A DNA stretch of 64,000 nt from NCBI GenBank assembly GCA_008690995.1, contig VRMN01000003.1, positions 1,054,001 through 1,118,000 on the forward strand. Reading direction: 5' to 3'. Of this stretch, positions 1 through 9,375 are shown piece by piece. The translations under genes and the position numbers were made by a program. The DNA comes from Porphyridium purpureum. Lineage: Eukaryota; Rhodophyta; Bangiophyceae; Porphyridiales; Porphyridiaceae. The number at the start of each line of letters is the position of its first letter. Position 1 is the stretch's first letter. Under the pieces are notes generated by a model that had not been told where the DNA came from, ran no database searches, and saw nothing but the letters and a program-made list of their open reading frames with translations.

Positions 1-1342
1 CTCACCATCTCTCGTTCAATTCCCTTTAAAGGGAACTCATGGGTAAATGCCTTAAAATCCTGAGTGCGAATTACTTTTGGGGTCTCACTCGTCCAGTCAT
101 CCCGAGGAAGCACCAAAATTGCCATCGGATGCTCTCCAACGCCGACGAGAATGCCAACTTTTCCTCGCGGTGCATACTTATTGTCAGGCTGATCATCTTT
201 GTAGACCACCTTGCACCCGAATGGCAAACTAAGATTTCTCGGCGACCATTTTTCACCACGTCGTAATTCAAACGGCGTCTTTCCAGACTTCCTGCCCACG
301 TGAAGTCTATTCGTCATGAACGCAAAATGCTGCGCGGCGTGCATGAACCAACGCTTCCCGAGTCCGGCCTGCACAAGATTCGCACGGATTCCCTGATTCA
401 GCGTGTGGTGAAACCGCTCCTGTTCAGCATGACTGTTTGGCCTGTACGGAATCCCCACCTCGTGCTTTATGAGGTGTTCACGCACCAGTCTCCCCACATC
501 TCCCTTGAACTCATTCCCATCATCCGTTCGCAAAACCTTCGGCCATCCTCTCCCGGCTTGCACACTTTTCCAAGCGTCCGCAACCGCCGTGTGGGTTTTC
601 GCACGTAGCCCCGCCAATGTCACCCATCCTGTGGCTCTGTCGATATGCGTCAAAATAAACTTTGAACCATCTACCGACTTCACATTTCGCCCAGGCTCCA
701 CCAAGTCAATTCCGACTTCATCATTGAATGACAATGCACTGACATCTTTCTCCAGCCTTCGGGCCGGGCGTCGCTTTATCTTCGCCACGACACACGTCTC
801 ACAGTCTCTTTGCATAGGCATGTGAGTCAACTCGTGTTCCGAAGCAGCCACGCTCTGATTTTTCCCGTCAAGCTCGGGAACCACTTCTTCAACATTTTCC
901 AACGTGCATATTTCCTTCCCCTCGGGCCTCGTTTCCATCAGTCCCTTCTGCCAATCAATCTTAGGATTCACCATCTTGAGCCATTTCCACCCTAAGATGG
1001 CATCCATACGAATGGGACCGATATAAAACTCGACGTTCCCTATCCAGAAACCGAGGTCCACCGCAAGCACAATGGGGCCGTGCACCTTCATTCTCTGTCC
1101 TCCCGCAAGCTCGACCATGCATTCATCGCAACTGGACTTTACGCTTGCGTCCAAGAATCGGGACCCCAGGAAATTATGCGACGCTCCACTGTCAATCAAG
1201 AAGTCGATTTTTGAACCACTCACTTTCCCATGTTTGTAGAAGAGCCTTGACCTCGCACCCTCGTGCGCAACACCTTCCACAACACCCATTACAGGAGGCT
1301 CCATTCCCCTCGAGATCTCCTCCTGTCTTGGCTCTCGAGGTC
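1..1342 (-). mobile_element. Protease and integrase region of the LTR element
   Basis: On the minus strand the motif DSGA (about 1182-1193), characteristic of retroelement aspartic proteases, is followed near 1000 by an ILG-containing stretch typical of the second half of that fold. A zinc-binding CxxC (about 789-806) and an integrase catalytic-core-like region follow (about 700-400), then an SH3-like segment containing FGCKVVY near 163-224. No reverse transcriptase lies between protease and integrase, matching Ty1/copia order; reverse transcriptase would be expected beyond the left edge. This part is treated as a fossil component of the element and is cut by the window. Confidence 0.75.
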
Positions 1343-2290
1343 TTAGTTTTCCGGCTCTGGCGGACCACCTGCCAAGCGCTCCTTCAATTTAGGGCATTTG
1401 GGCTTAATGTGTCCACGTTCTCCACAATGGTAACACTTCACTTTGGTCTTGCCAGACTTCCGCTTGTCCATGGCTCCCAAATCCATTGGTGCGCTACCAG
1501 AATGCGACGAGAACGCCCTGCTATGAGTCGATGACGAGTTCTTGATCACTTGACTCATATCTCCTCCGAACTTTGCAACCTGCTCAGCTGCCAACGCAAC
1601 TTTCAGTGATTCTTCCAAGGTCCTTGTGTCCTGACGGGCCACCTCAATACGCAGTTTCTCCTTCAAGCCCAGCGTGAAGATGGTGTTCAGTTCTGCATCT
1701 GTCACATCTTCAACTGACAACGCTGTCATCCTGAGATTCTGCTCAAATTCTGCGACCGTCATTTTCCCTTGCTTCAACTGATACAGATTGGTGCGCGCTG
1801 TCAAATGCGCCTGCGGCGGCTCAAACGCTGTGCGCACGAAGTTTGCGAACGCATCCCATCCGGCCTCTGCAAGGCCCTTTCTCTGCTCCTCCGGACGAGC
1901 TGCCCAAAGCAGCGCTGCGTCCCTCTCGAAAAAGCGACTTGCAACAATCACTTTCTGCGAGTCCAAAGCACCTGCGGGCATGCAGATATCCAGGTCGCTC
2001 TTCATTCGCATCAGCCATTCATTGACAACGAGCTTGTCACGCTGACCATCAAACTTTCTCAAACTGCGCCCAATTAACGCGGCCATGGCACGATCGTTGT
2101 CACCAGACCCAGACGCCACGGTCTGCTGGCGCAACAAAACTTGCATCATTTCATGGAGGTTACGATTCGCTTCCTGCACTTGTGCCATCATCATCTCCTG
2201 TCCCGCAATGCGCGCATGCAGCTGATTAGCTGCCTCAATCCATGCCGCATTCTCCTGCGGGACATTCATTTCCATTTCATGGCTTTCCAT
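1343..2290 (-). CDS. gag: Retrotransposon Gag polyprotein with CCHC zinc knuckle
   Basis: About 315 aa starting at the first ATG after the primer binding site; the open frame extends 30 bases further only through a GTG that overlaps that site. The middle resembles the Retrotrans_gag (capsid) domain, with a tryptophan- and phenylalanine-rich helical region followed by a pattern of the type L-x2-L-x-QG. The C-terminal part holds one zinc knuckle, CYHCGERGHIKPKC, fitting C-x2-C-x4-H-x4-C, the RNA-binding signature of Gag nucleocapsids. The protein would form the particle that packages element RNA. It belongs to the element at 1-3114. Confidence 0.85.
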   Translation of the reverse strand: MESHEMEMNVPQENAAWIEAANQLHARIAGQEMMMAQVQEANRNLHEMMQVLLRQQTVASGSGDNDRAMAALIGRSLRKFDGQRDKLVVNEWLMRMKSDLDICMPAGALDSQKVIVASRFFERDAALLWAARPEEQRKGLAEAGWDAFANFVRTAFEPPQAHLTARTNLYQLKQGKMTVAEFEQNLRMTALSVEDVTDAELNTIFTLGLKEKLRIEVARQDTRTLEESLKVALAAEQVAKFGGDMSQVIKNSSSTHSRAFSSHSGSAPMDLGAMDKRKSGKTKVKCYHCGERGHIKPKCPKLKERLAGGPPEPEN

Positions 2291-2300
2291 TCTCTCCAAA

Positions 2301-2319
2301 CAACCGGGCGATGATACCA
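2301..2319 (-). other. Primer binding site, initiator-Met tRNA type
   Basis: The minus strand reads TGGTATCATCGCCCGG next to the LTR edge. It begins like the TGGTATCA of plant-type copia primer sites, which pair with the 3' end of initiator methionine tRNA. The plus strand ends GATACCA here, matching an acceptor stem plus CCA. The tRNA itself is not in the window. Confidence 0.75.
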
Positions 2320-2321
2320 CT

Positions 2322-3114
2322 TGGAATTTCTCCCTCTCCGCTTTGTAACCGAATCAACAAAACCGGACCGCTTCACCGATAACAGGAACTGGAAACCACC
2401 ACACCCCGGAAACTGACAAACCGATGACGAACCGACACACCGAAACGAACGGAAGGACAAGCAGGACAATCAGAGAAAAGTGGCTAGAAAGGAAGAGAGG
2501 ACAGAAAATTCAACTTATAGGGGACTACGAGAGGGAGTGGACCGGTCTTGACAAGTGAAGGGTGATGGAAGGTACGTTTAAACCCCAGCTGCCTTTTTAA
2601 AAACACTCCAGACCGATATCCGCTCGCACAACACGCTAGCGTGCCTCTCCCGCAAATCCAACCCAAGTCTTCCAACGACTGCCTCAATCCAACTAACCAA
2701 TTCTCTTTTTATTCTGTTTGCCCTTACCTCTTCTTCTACCTTGACCTGGAAATTCCCGGGAACCAGCTTGCCCCTTCGTCCTTTTATACCCTTCGTCCTT
2801 GCTCTTTCCAGCAAGGACGGGAGAACAAATTTCTCCAACAGGACGAATTTCCACCACAGGTTTTGATTCGTTCCACAACTCGCAACCACAGCCGGCCACG
2901 TATCCGGAAAATGGCCGGGAGGGCGCGTCAAGAACGAATCCAGAAGCTTCGGCCGGCCTTTGACCTTTGCACAAGGCCACACAAAACGACAATGACAAAC
3001 ATTTCGCAGGTCCGAGATCATCACGCTTCTCGAACAATCTTTCATCATAGAACTTTCTAGGGTTTTGTACTCAAAACCCTACGGCGTCTCTCGGGGCGGA
3101 ACCCTAAAATTCCA
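2322..3114 (-). repeat. Long terminal repeat, 793 bp, with 8-bp inverted ends
   Basis: The plus strand begins TGGAATTT at 2322 and ends AAATTCCA at 3114, a perfect 8-bp inverted repeat containing the canonical TG...CA ends. The inner edge lies two bases from a primer binding site. A TATA box on the minus strand at 2781-2790 fits a U3 promoter. The five bases outside the outer end (3115-3119, CGCTT) would be one copy of the target-site duplication; the other copy is outside the window. Confidence 0.85.
2781..2790 (-). promoter_or_regulatory. TATA box of the LTR
   Basis: The minus strand reads GGTATAAAAG, about 325 bp inside the outer LTR end, so the U3/R boundary would lie near 2755. The box is flanked on both sides by CCTTCGTCC-like repeats on the plus strand. 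Confidence 0.6.
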
Positions 3115-3184
3115 CGCTTTAATTCCCGTTTAGCCATCTACTGTACCTCCGAACTGTCTGTGCAAAAGACGAGTCCACCTCGAA

Positions 3185-4630
3185 TCAATCGGCGGCCAGC
3201 CGGTTCAGCCTTTGGTCGAGCCAATTGGAGCAGCACGCGCGCACGAGCTCGCATACTTCAGCCGCCGCGTTGTCCACGACATCTCGAGCTCTGCCGGTAT
3301 CACCCATGGTGAGATACGGCTCCAGGTCCAACGCACAAAGTCGCCTCTCTACGAGCGCGGTGATGTCAGCTATTTGCTCGGGCTGAATGCATTCGCTCTG
3401 GCCCGCCCTTGACCGACATGGAATGTTTCGCTCGGGCTTCATGTCTTTGATGTAGTTCTGGAAAGTGGTGTTAAGCTGCTCTGGAGCATCCTGTACAATA
3501 ACCACCGAGCTGTTGCTGCACGAGTCGCTCTCAGGGTCACAAGCGCTTTCTGCATCCGCCGAGCTTGCCCGTATTTCTGACGGACCTCCTCCCGCCTTTC
3601 CACTGAAGTTATTGCCGAGTCCTACATGATCCGCACGGCCATCAGGATTTCTCGCCTGATTCGTGCGGGACTCCTGCATGGCACTCTTCTCCACTTGCTC
3701 CTGTATAAGCTCATCTGTAAGAAGCTGTCGCGCAATTTCCATGGCCGCTCGGTATCGCTCGACAAAGCCACAAAGAATCCGCTCTTCATCATCTTCATCG
3801 TGTGCCAAAAAAGGGTGCTGCAGGAGCTCCGCGGCGCTCTTACGCTCGCTCGGGTCCATATGCAGACAGCAAGACACCAGGTCAACAAACTCGTCACTCC
3901 AACCTTGCGGCGCTGAAAGCGATGGCGGTGGGCCCTGTGGAATCAAGAAAAGTGCACGAAAAGGATGCACGTGAAATAAAGGTGGTTCTCGCTCGGCAAA
4001 TTCAATCAAGGTAATTCCAAACGACCAGATGTCTGCTTCAGCGCCGTATGCGCTCCGCTGCACAACTTCTGGAGCCATCCAGAAGATTGAACCTTTAACG
4101 TCATTCCGCCGTGGCATGGACTCGGTGAGTTGGACGGCCGTGCCGAGATCACCGAGCTTCACACGCCCAGTCGCCTGCAGGAACACGTTTCCTGCTTTAA
4201 TGTCGCGGTGGACGACTTTCTGTGCGTGCAAAAAGACCAATGCACGTAAAGTGGCGCGCGCCAAGGCCCTTATTTCAGGCTCATAGATGTGCGCGTCGCA
4301 CATGTGCAGGACGTCAGCCACCGAACCCATCTCACACAACTCCATATCCAGCAGCACTTCATCGTGCACACTGTCGAGGTGGTAGTTGTGCAGCCGCACA
4401 AGATCTGGATGCCGAATCTGCTTGAGCACAAGAAGCTCCTCTAGCACCGCCTCCCACGCATTATTTGCAAGCTGTATCCGCTTTAGAGCAACAAACCGGG
4501 CGCGCTTACGGTCATACGCCCGGTAAACGTCCCCGGACGCTCCTCGTCCAAGCAACTCTTTGAGCTCGTACCGCTCAAACAGCATTCTGCTGGCCTTACG
4601 TTGCTTGTAGCTCGCGACAGTGTGAGACAT
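3185..4630 (-). CDS. STE20-like serine/threonine protein kinase
   Basis: 481 aa from the first ATG; a second ATG at 4585 begins MLFERYEL right at the kinase fold and is also possible. The catalytic domain runs from about residue 20 to 290: glycine loop GRGASGDVY (28-36), ATP lysine K50, catalytic loop HRDIKAGN (141-148), DLG in place of DFG (161-163), and GSIFWMAPE (180-188), the subdomain VIII form of STE20/Hippo and MAP3K kinases. The C-terminal tail of about 190 aa is low-complexity with a terminal helical segment and no domain I recognise. A role in a MAP4K/MST-type signalling cascade is inferred from family only. The start codon is 63 bp from that of the divergent sulfotransferase, and the stop is 70 bp from an LTR. 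No intron is seen. Confidence 0.88.
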   Translation of the reverse strand: MSHTVASYKQRKASRMLFERYELKELLGRGASGDVYRAYDRKRARFVALKRIQLANNAWEAVLEELLVLKQIRHPDLVRLHNYHLDSVHDEVLLDMELCEMGSVADVLHMCDAHIYEPEIRALARATLRALVFLHAQKVVHRDIKAGNVFLQATGRVKLGDLGTAVQLTESMPRRNDVKGSIFWMAPEVVQRSAYGAEADIWSFGITLIEFAEREPPLFHVHPFRALFLIPQGPPPSLSAPQGWSDEFVDLVSCCLHMDPSERKSAAELLQHPFLAHDEDDEERILCGFVERYRAAMEIARQLLTDELIQEQVEKSAMQESRTNQARNPDGRADHVGLGNNFSGKAGGGPSEIRASSADAESACDPESDSCSNSSVVIVQDAPEQLNTTFQNYIKDMKPERNIPCRSRAGQSECIQPEQIADITALVERRLCALDLEPYLTMGDTGRARDVVDNAAAEVCELVRACCSNWLDQRLNRLAAD

Positions 4631-4693
4631 GTGCGAACGGACACAACGCTTCAGGGGCGCACAAATCGCCTGCAGTCTCATTTGTGGAAGCTC
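4631..4693. promoter_or_regulatory. 63-bp divergent intergenic spacer (bidirectional promoter)
   Basis: This is all that separates the kinase ATG (minus strand) from the sulfotransferase ATG (plus strand). No TATA box is visible. At least one transcript must start inside or very near the other gene's 5' end, so regulation is probably shared. Using the kinase's second ATG would widen the gap to 108 bp. Confidence 0.5.
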
Positions 4694-6778
4694 ATGTTGA
4701 TACTGGAGCATTCTGACGCTGAAGCAGGAGTCAGGTACGCGCGAGATCGCTTTGCGCGGTTGCGCATACCAGACCTGCGACTGTTGATAGCGACAACTGT
4801 GGTGGGTATTTGTCTGAGTGTGTGGTTTCAGTTTCGGCACGATGAACCGCGTGTTGATGTGCCTCCAGCGTTCGAGGCAGTTCTGGAGACGGAAAAGCGC
4901 GGACAGGTCGACGCTTCTAGATTCCAAATCAGGATAACAACTACACCGGTGACGACGAGTGGCGCGGTTGCACATGTAGGTTCTGCTCGTGTCACGCAAA
5001 GTACCGAAAGCTCGGTGGCGATGATCAATCCTGGATCGTCCAGAAAGGATGGGGCCCACGCAGAGCAGAACTCATTCGCAAAAGACGCCGCGGGTCCGCT
5101 GGACGTGGTTCCCGAGAGTGAGCCAGTGAAGACCCACGATGACCATTTGGGAGCGAGTTCTATTCCTGCAATGAAAGCAAACGCAGGCTTGCTAGGTGAG
5201 TTGAAGACGAAACCAGGGAGAAGTGAAGGTGTCCAAAACCATGAAAGCTCTGCTGGAGCAATATTACGCGACCGAGTCCACTCCGGAACACGATCCTCAG
5301 ACGCATCACGGTTCGTGGATGTTGGCTATTCACGAATAGTATCCCGTGCGGAAGAAACCCCCGCAGTCTGGAGTACTTACGACACCCAAAATTTCGAGAT
5401 GTACGAGATGTGTGCAGAATTTGACACTATTCTCGATGCGCGATGTAGTGCACAACAACTCGTCATGGAGCTTGGCCGACTGAAGGGCCAAATTGAAGGA
5501 ATGCAGCCTCCAGAACTGGCACTCCGGAGGCGGCAGCTAGCGTGCATGTATTGGCAGCTGGAGCACGCGTACAGAGCAAAAGTTCCGAGCGCGTGGTTAA
5601 GTGCCAAGCTAGAGGCAATGCTTCTTCAGTTGACCTTCTTGTATTGGAAAGTGTACAGCGACCACCAACGCCGGAAAGCGTGGATTTATCATTTTCACAT
5701 AAGCAAAGCGGTGGGTACGAGGTTCTGCCGGCTAGCCGCTTTGAACGGATGTGCAGCTCCTGGTCTCAGGAACGCCAACCCTGACAATGGTGTTGATGGC
5801 CAGAATTGCTTTGCGCGCGGTCTCAACGACGGAACACATTGGGATCTACTTCGAGTCTCGAAGCCATTGTCATCAAGGATGCTCGCAAGTATGAGCCGTC
5901 TTGAACGCACGCGCACGTGCAAAGCGCGCAGAAAGTTCATGAACCGAACGGGTCTGACGTACGAGGCAAATGAAAACTGGGCGGGCCTCCCGCTCAATGA
6001 TTCCACCTGCTCGCAAGACGCACTCTCTTTTCTGGTGATTCGTGAGCCGGTCGAACGCACAGTATCCATGTTGTCCAATTCCATTCCTGTATTTCTGCGT
6101 ACGGGCGAATGCATCAGGTCCGATCGCGTGAATTTGTCTGATGATCGTTTGGATCCAGAATGTGTGCTCGAGAACAAGTACTTTGCGACAGATAATTATC
6201 AAGTGCGCATGCTGGGCGGTTTTCGGGCGGCGCTCCGTCCGCTTGGCGGCGTGACGAGTGAAGACCTCGAACAGGCCAAGCGGGTGGCTCGTACAGTGGA
6301 TGAGCTTTTCATCGTGAACGGAGGCGAACCGGAATACTTTGCCTCAGCCGCAGCTCATCTTTCGTTGGGTCTAGGCTACTCAGTTTATCGTGATTTCGAG
6401 CTTTCCACGAGCGAGGAGCGGCGAGCACGCCCGATCCTGGGTTTCAACGAAAAGCACTATGATCTGCTGCGCCAACGCGCAAACGAAGAATACAAGCTCT
6501 GGCACTATGCTCGCCAGCTCTGGACTTTGGACCATTTCTTGATGTACAAAACTGAAAGGGTCTGTGAAAATGAGACGAACTCGCCATTCTTCAACTCGTG
6601 GACCTGTGCACGGCTGCGCATGCATCCAGACCCTATTGGCAAAAACATTGAACGGCAGTCGCGGATGTGGAGGCCAGCGTCGTGCGGATGTGGATACGTT
6701 GGACTAATCGACGATGAGGAGCGCCGAGAGTGTTTCAGAGACATTGTCGAGCGTTTGGACTCGAGACTCTCCCCGTAG
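4694..6778 (+). CDS. Type II membrane sulfotransferase-like protein (Golgi)
   Basis: 694 aa. Residues about 29-46 form one hydrophobic helix after a short basic N-terminus, the signal-anchor layout of Golgi glycan sulfotransferases. Residues 50-280 are a low-complexity stem. The catalytic domain carries a PAPS 5'-phosphosulfate loop, HISKAVGTRF with K338, resembling the HIPKTGGT motif of carbohydrate sulfotransferases. The 3'-phosphate motif REPVERTVS (R450 to S458) is close to the REPVxRxxS consensus of the Sulfotransfer_2 (heparan 2-O-sulfotransferase-like) group. Many cysteines near the C-terminus suggest a lumenal disulfide-bonded fold. Red microalgae secrete sulfated polysaccharides, so it may sulfate cell-surface glycans; that substrate is an inference. 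ATG 4694 is the only ATG upstream of the membrane helix. Confidence 0.8.
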   Translation: MLILEHSDAEAGVRYARDRFARLRIPDLRLLIATTVVGICLSVWFQFRHDEPRVDVPPAFEAVLETEKRGQVDASRFQIRITTTPVTTSGAVAHVGSARVTQSTESSVAMINPGSSRKDGAHAEQNSFAKDAAGPLDVVPESEPVKTHDDHLGASSIPAMKANAGLLGELKTKPGRSEGVQNHESSAGAILRDRVHSGTRSSDASRFVDVGYSRIVSRAEETPAVWSTYDTQNFEMYEMCAEFDTILDARCSAQQLVMELGRLKGQIEGMQPPELALRRRQLACMYWQLEHAYRAKVPSAWLSAKLEAMLLQLTFLYWKVYSDHQRRKAWIYHFHISKAVGTRFCRLAALNGCAAPGLRNANPDNGVDGQNCFARGLNDGTHWDLLRVSKPLSSRMLASMSRLERTRTCKARRKFMNRTGLTYEANENWAGLPLNDSTCSQDALSFLVIREPVERTVSMLSNSIPVFLRTGECIRSDRVNLSDDRLDPECVLENKYFATDNYQVRMLGGFRAALRPLGGVTSEDLEQAKRVARTVDELFIVNGGEPEYFASAAAHLSLGLGYSVYRDFELSTSEERRARPILGFNEKHYDLLRQRANEEYKLWHYARQLWTLDHFLMYKTERVCENETNSPFFNSWTCARLRMHPDPIGKNIERQSRMWRPASCGCGYVGLIDDEERRECFRDIVERLDSRLSP

Positions 6779-7920
6779 CGCGGTCGTCAGCCTAAAGATT
6801 CGTCTTCGAGCCGCTGGTATTGTAGCGCGTAGCCCGTTCGCTCATTATGCGTAGCTATTCATATGAAGTGCCTCTAACTACTGATCTTGAACCGTGGCTC
6901 GTCCAAAAGACATGGGCACCGTCACGGTGCACGATACAGGCAGCCGATCGCAAGGTGGACGAACGGAGGGACAACCACGAAAGCGTGAAAAGGTTACAAC
7001 GCAGGGTACGCTTCCGATTGTGCCGCGACGTCATGCTCACTTAACCTTCGTGAGCTCCATGCAGACCCGAAGCTTCCGTGCACGCTTTGGGTCCAGTCAT
7101 CCTGTCTCGGTCATGTCTTCCCCGGAGCGCACCCGCAGCCTCGAACATGAGAATTATTGTTGCACTGCGCAGTGGCTGTGGCGATGATAGCGGTAATCGT
7201 GGGGCAAGTCAATTTTTTATTTTTTGGAGGAAGCAGGAATGACCTTTCTTTTTGTCCCGTCAGGTATCGATTGATTTCTGCGCCACGGAACCGCGTCCTA
7301 ACCCTGCGCCGGCCGAGTCACAACCCTGATCGAATTACGTGCCGAAATACGCACCACCCGCCGCATCACCCCGCGCACCCACCGCGGCACCCACCGTACC
7401 GTCCCGGTACCCACCGCGTTGGCACCACCGCGCAAAGCCGCAGCGCCGCACGCAGATTGGCGCCCGGGTGAGGCGCGTGCGCCGTGTCATCATGGCAGCG
7501 CCGGTCGCGTGGCAAAGGCTGGTCGTGCTGCCTTGGCTCGGTCCGTGCTCTCACAAAAGGACACACACACACACGTGTTCCTAGCAAACGCGCCGCTTTT
7601 CGGGTGGCACGTGGAAGCCTCGCGTGCGACGTTTTTTTTGGGGTCATGCGCACACGACACTCCTAAGATCCGCAAAGGGAACGTGCTGGTCAAAACCCAC
7701 CCGCTTACTGGGAACGGCAGGAATCCAGCAGAAATCCCGCTTTCGCGTGGTTCTTGCGCACTGAACGGCCGGCTTGCGCCGCAAAAATTGCCACCCGGCG
7801 GAACAGCGTGAGCGGAACGGATTCTTCCGCAGGATGACGACGCAGAGAGCCCAAAGCGTGACACGGCATCCGATCTTACGCAAACGCACGTCATGTCGCA
7901 CAGGAACGGACACAAGCTTG
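6779..7920. other. Intergenic region with short repeats
   Basis: No supported gene. It holds an imperfect tandem cluster of CACCCACCG-type units at about 7340-7430 and a 7-unit AC microsatellite at 7561-7574. Open frames here lack recognisable domains. The right end is the promoter of the bZIP gene. Confidence 0.5.
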
Positions 7921-7926
7921 TATAAG
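7921..7926 (+). promoter_or_regulatory. TATA box upstream of the bZIP gene
   Basis: TATAAG, 125 bp before the main ATG and 65 bp before the uORF ATG. With a usual spacing, transcription would start near 7950, placing the uORF inside the leader. Confidence 0.5.
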
Positions 7927-7985
7927 AAGATGAGGCGAGCGCCACCGAGCTCTCCGCAAACGATCGGAAGTAAAAACATCAACCG

Positions 7986-8054
7986 ATGGAGTCGGTCAGC
8001 TTCACTGGGAACGGGCAGGGTTCTTGGTGTGCGTGCAGAAGCAAACTAGTATGA
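7986..8054 (+). CDS. Upstream ORF (22 aa) overlapping the bZIP start codon
   Basis: The frame ATG (7986) to TGA (8052-8054) encodes MESVSFTGNGQGSWCACRSK plus two residues. Its stop codon overlaps the bZIP start as ATGA, a 4-base overlap typical of termination-reinitiation coupling. It lies downstream of the TATA box, so it should be in the mRNA leader. A role in controlling bZIP translation is inferred. Confidence 0.45.
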   Translation: MESVSFTGNGQGSWCACRSKLV

Positions 8055-9028
8055 ACGCCTTTCCGAGGTTTGCGACCGAACCCGTCATGTACAAGGAACA
8101 AGGTCGCATAGGCTCGCCACCGGGGTCACAGCCACTGGGCTTCCCGGAGAAAAACAAGGGCCCAAAGCTATCGAACAGTCACTCGTTGCATGGGGGAATG
8201 CTGCTCCCGCCGCAAGATAAGTGTGACAACTCATCTGGGTCCTTGGTACCGTCTCCCATGGGATCGGGCTCCGTTTCCGGTTCCATCTTTTCATCGGTCA
8301 CGCCTACGACTCGCGGCTCGGCTCTCGAAAGGTTGCGCGCAGAATTTCCAGAGCCGCGAGCTCACGCGTCTCAGTACATGACGCTTCCGTCACTCTTTGC
8401 TGGTGGACGTCAGGGTCACATGGAATGGGGCGCGCCGCAGCCCATGGTCAGCGCATTTGGGCACACGCCGTACGATGCGCAAGGGCATATGTCCGTTCGT
8501 GCGCAGCGACAACTACCGCAAATTGCCGTCGCGGGTCAGGATCGGCACTCATCACAGCGCATGCTGCGGGACGAACATTCTGAGATGCCATCCGGGCTGA
8601 ATCGGCTGAAGAGAGCGAGTATGTCGGATCATGCAAACAATACGGGCATCGCAGACAGCGTCGCGGAGGGCAACAGCACCGCGGAAGCCCCGAAGACGCT
8701 TGACGACTCCCGGCGGACATGGAGCGACGACGCCAGTTGGCGCGGCGCGCAAGGCGAGGAGGGCGTTACTCTTGACATTAAGAAGAAAGCGCGCAGAAAG
8801 TTGTTGAATAGAGAAAGCGCGCAGCGCAGTCGTGCTCGGCGAGCGCAGCAGGTTGAAGATCTGTCAGTCACAGTGAACCAGTTATCGGAAGAGAACGCGG
8901 CGTTGAGGGCGCGGATTGGAATTCTCGAGCAGGGCTTGATTTTACGGCAGATTCCCCTCCCCCAGTTACCTCCACTTCCGCCGCCGCCGGCGCAAGCACT
9001 CGCGGGGCGAGAGTCGCATCAACCATGA
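8051..9028 (+). CDS. bZIP transcription factor
   Basis: 325 aa from ATG 8051; the open frame upstream has only non-ATG starts. The basic region has the diagnostic N-x7-R (N253 to R261, in NRESAQRSR), followed after exactly nine residues by leucines L271, L278, L285 and L292, a four-heptad zipper. The N-terminal 240 residues are low-complexity, rich in S, P, Q and H, as in activation regions. The C-terminus is proline-rich. It would bind DNA as a dimer in the nucleus; the target genes are unknown. The start codon overlaps a uORF stop, suggesting translational control. Confidence 0.9.
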   Translation: MNAFPRFATEPVMYKEQGRIGSPPGSQPLGFPEKNKGPKLSNSHSLHGGMLLPPQDKCDNSSGSLVPSPMGSGSVSGSIFSSVTPTTRGSALERLRAEFPEPRAHASQYMTLPSLFAGGRQGHMEWGAPQPMVSAFGHTPYDAQGHMSVRAQRQLPQIAVAGQDRHSSQRMLRDEHSEMPSGLNRLKRASMSDHANNTGIADSVAEGNSTAEAPKTLDDSRRTWSDDASWRGAQGEEGVTLDIKKKARRKLLNRESAQRSRARRAQQVEDLSVTVNQLSEENAALRARIGILEQGLILRQIPLPQLPPLPPPPAQALAGRESHQP

Positions 9029-9375
9029 CATGAACTTTAGGCTAAGATTGTAAGTACAGAAAAAAGATCGCAACAAGTGAAAGCGCGGCGACCTCCGCTG
9101 TCGCTCTCAAAAGCGCTCTATGTACGTGACATGTCTCACCCGGCTGGTTTGGAGATGGCGCACTGTACGAGCATCACGCGCGTGCCCAAGCGCCAACGTC
9201 CCAGTTCGTCGCGCAGATGTTGTGATTATGGAAATAGGATCTACGAAAGCGCTTCCGAAGAATGAACAGAGGAAGAGGCGGAAAACACTGCGGGCTTTAC
9301 ATAAGAAAAAAGATAAAGGCGCCAGCGGCACAAAACTCAATATACCACCGGCCGCGGCCCATTGACGACACGCGC
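9029..9375. other. Convergent spacer between bZIP and ATP synthase epsilon genes
   Basis: The 3' ends of two convergent genes face each other here. No domain-bearing frame or RNA gene is seen. Confidence 0.4.

Larger units (their letters stand above)
1..3114 (-). mobile_element. LTR retrotransposon, right-hand part (5' half)
   Basis: Read on the minus strand the order is LTR (3114-2322), a primer binding site, Gag (2290-1343), aspartic protease and then integrase, continuing past the left edge. Gag looks like the Retrotrans_gag type usual in Ty3/gypsy elements. The integrase follows the protease directly and is followed by an SH3-like stretch, which is the order of Ty1/copia. The family call is therefore copia-order with a gypsy-like Gag. 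The second LTR lies outside the window, so wholeness and age by LTR comparison cannot be judged; the open Gag frame and intact LTR ends suggest a fairly young copy. The outer LTR end lies 70 bp past the stop of the neighbouring kinase gene, in the same orientation. Confidence 0.9.

Noticed and set aside
7340-7430. CACCCACCG repeats as a possible telomere-like or regulatory array
   Set aside because: Too short and irregular, and no known telomere motif; noted only as a minor repeat.
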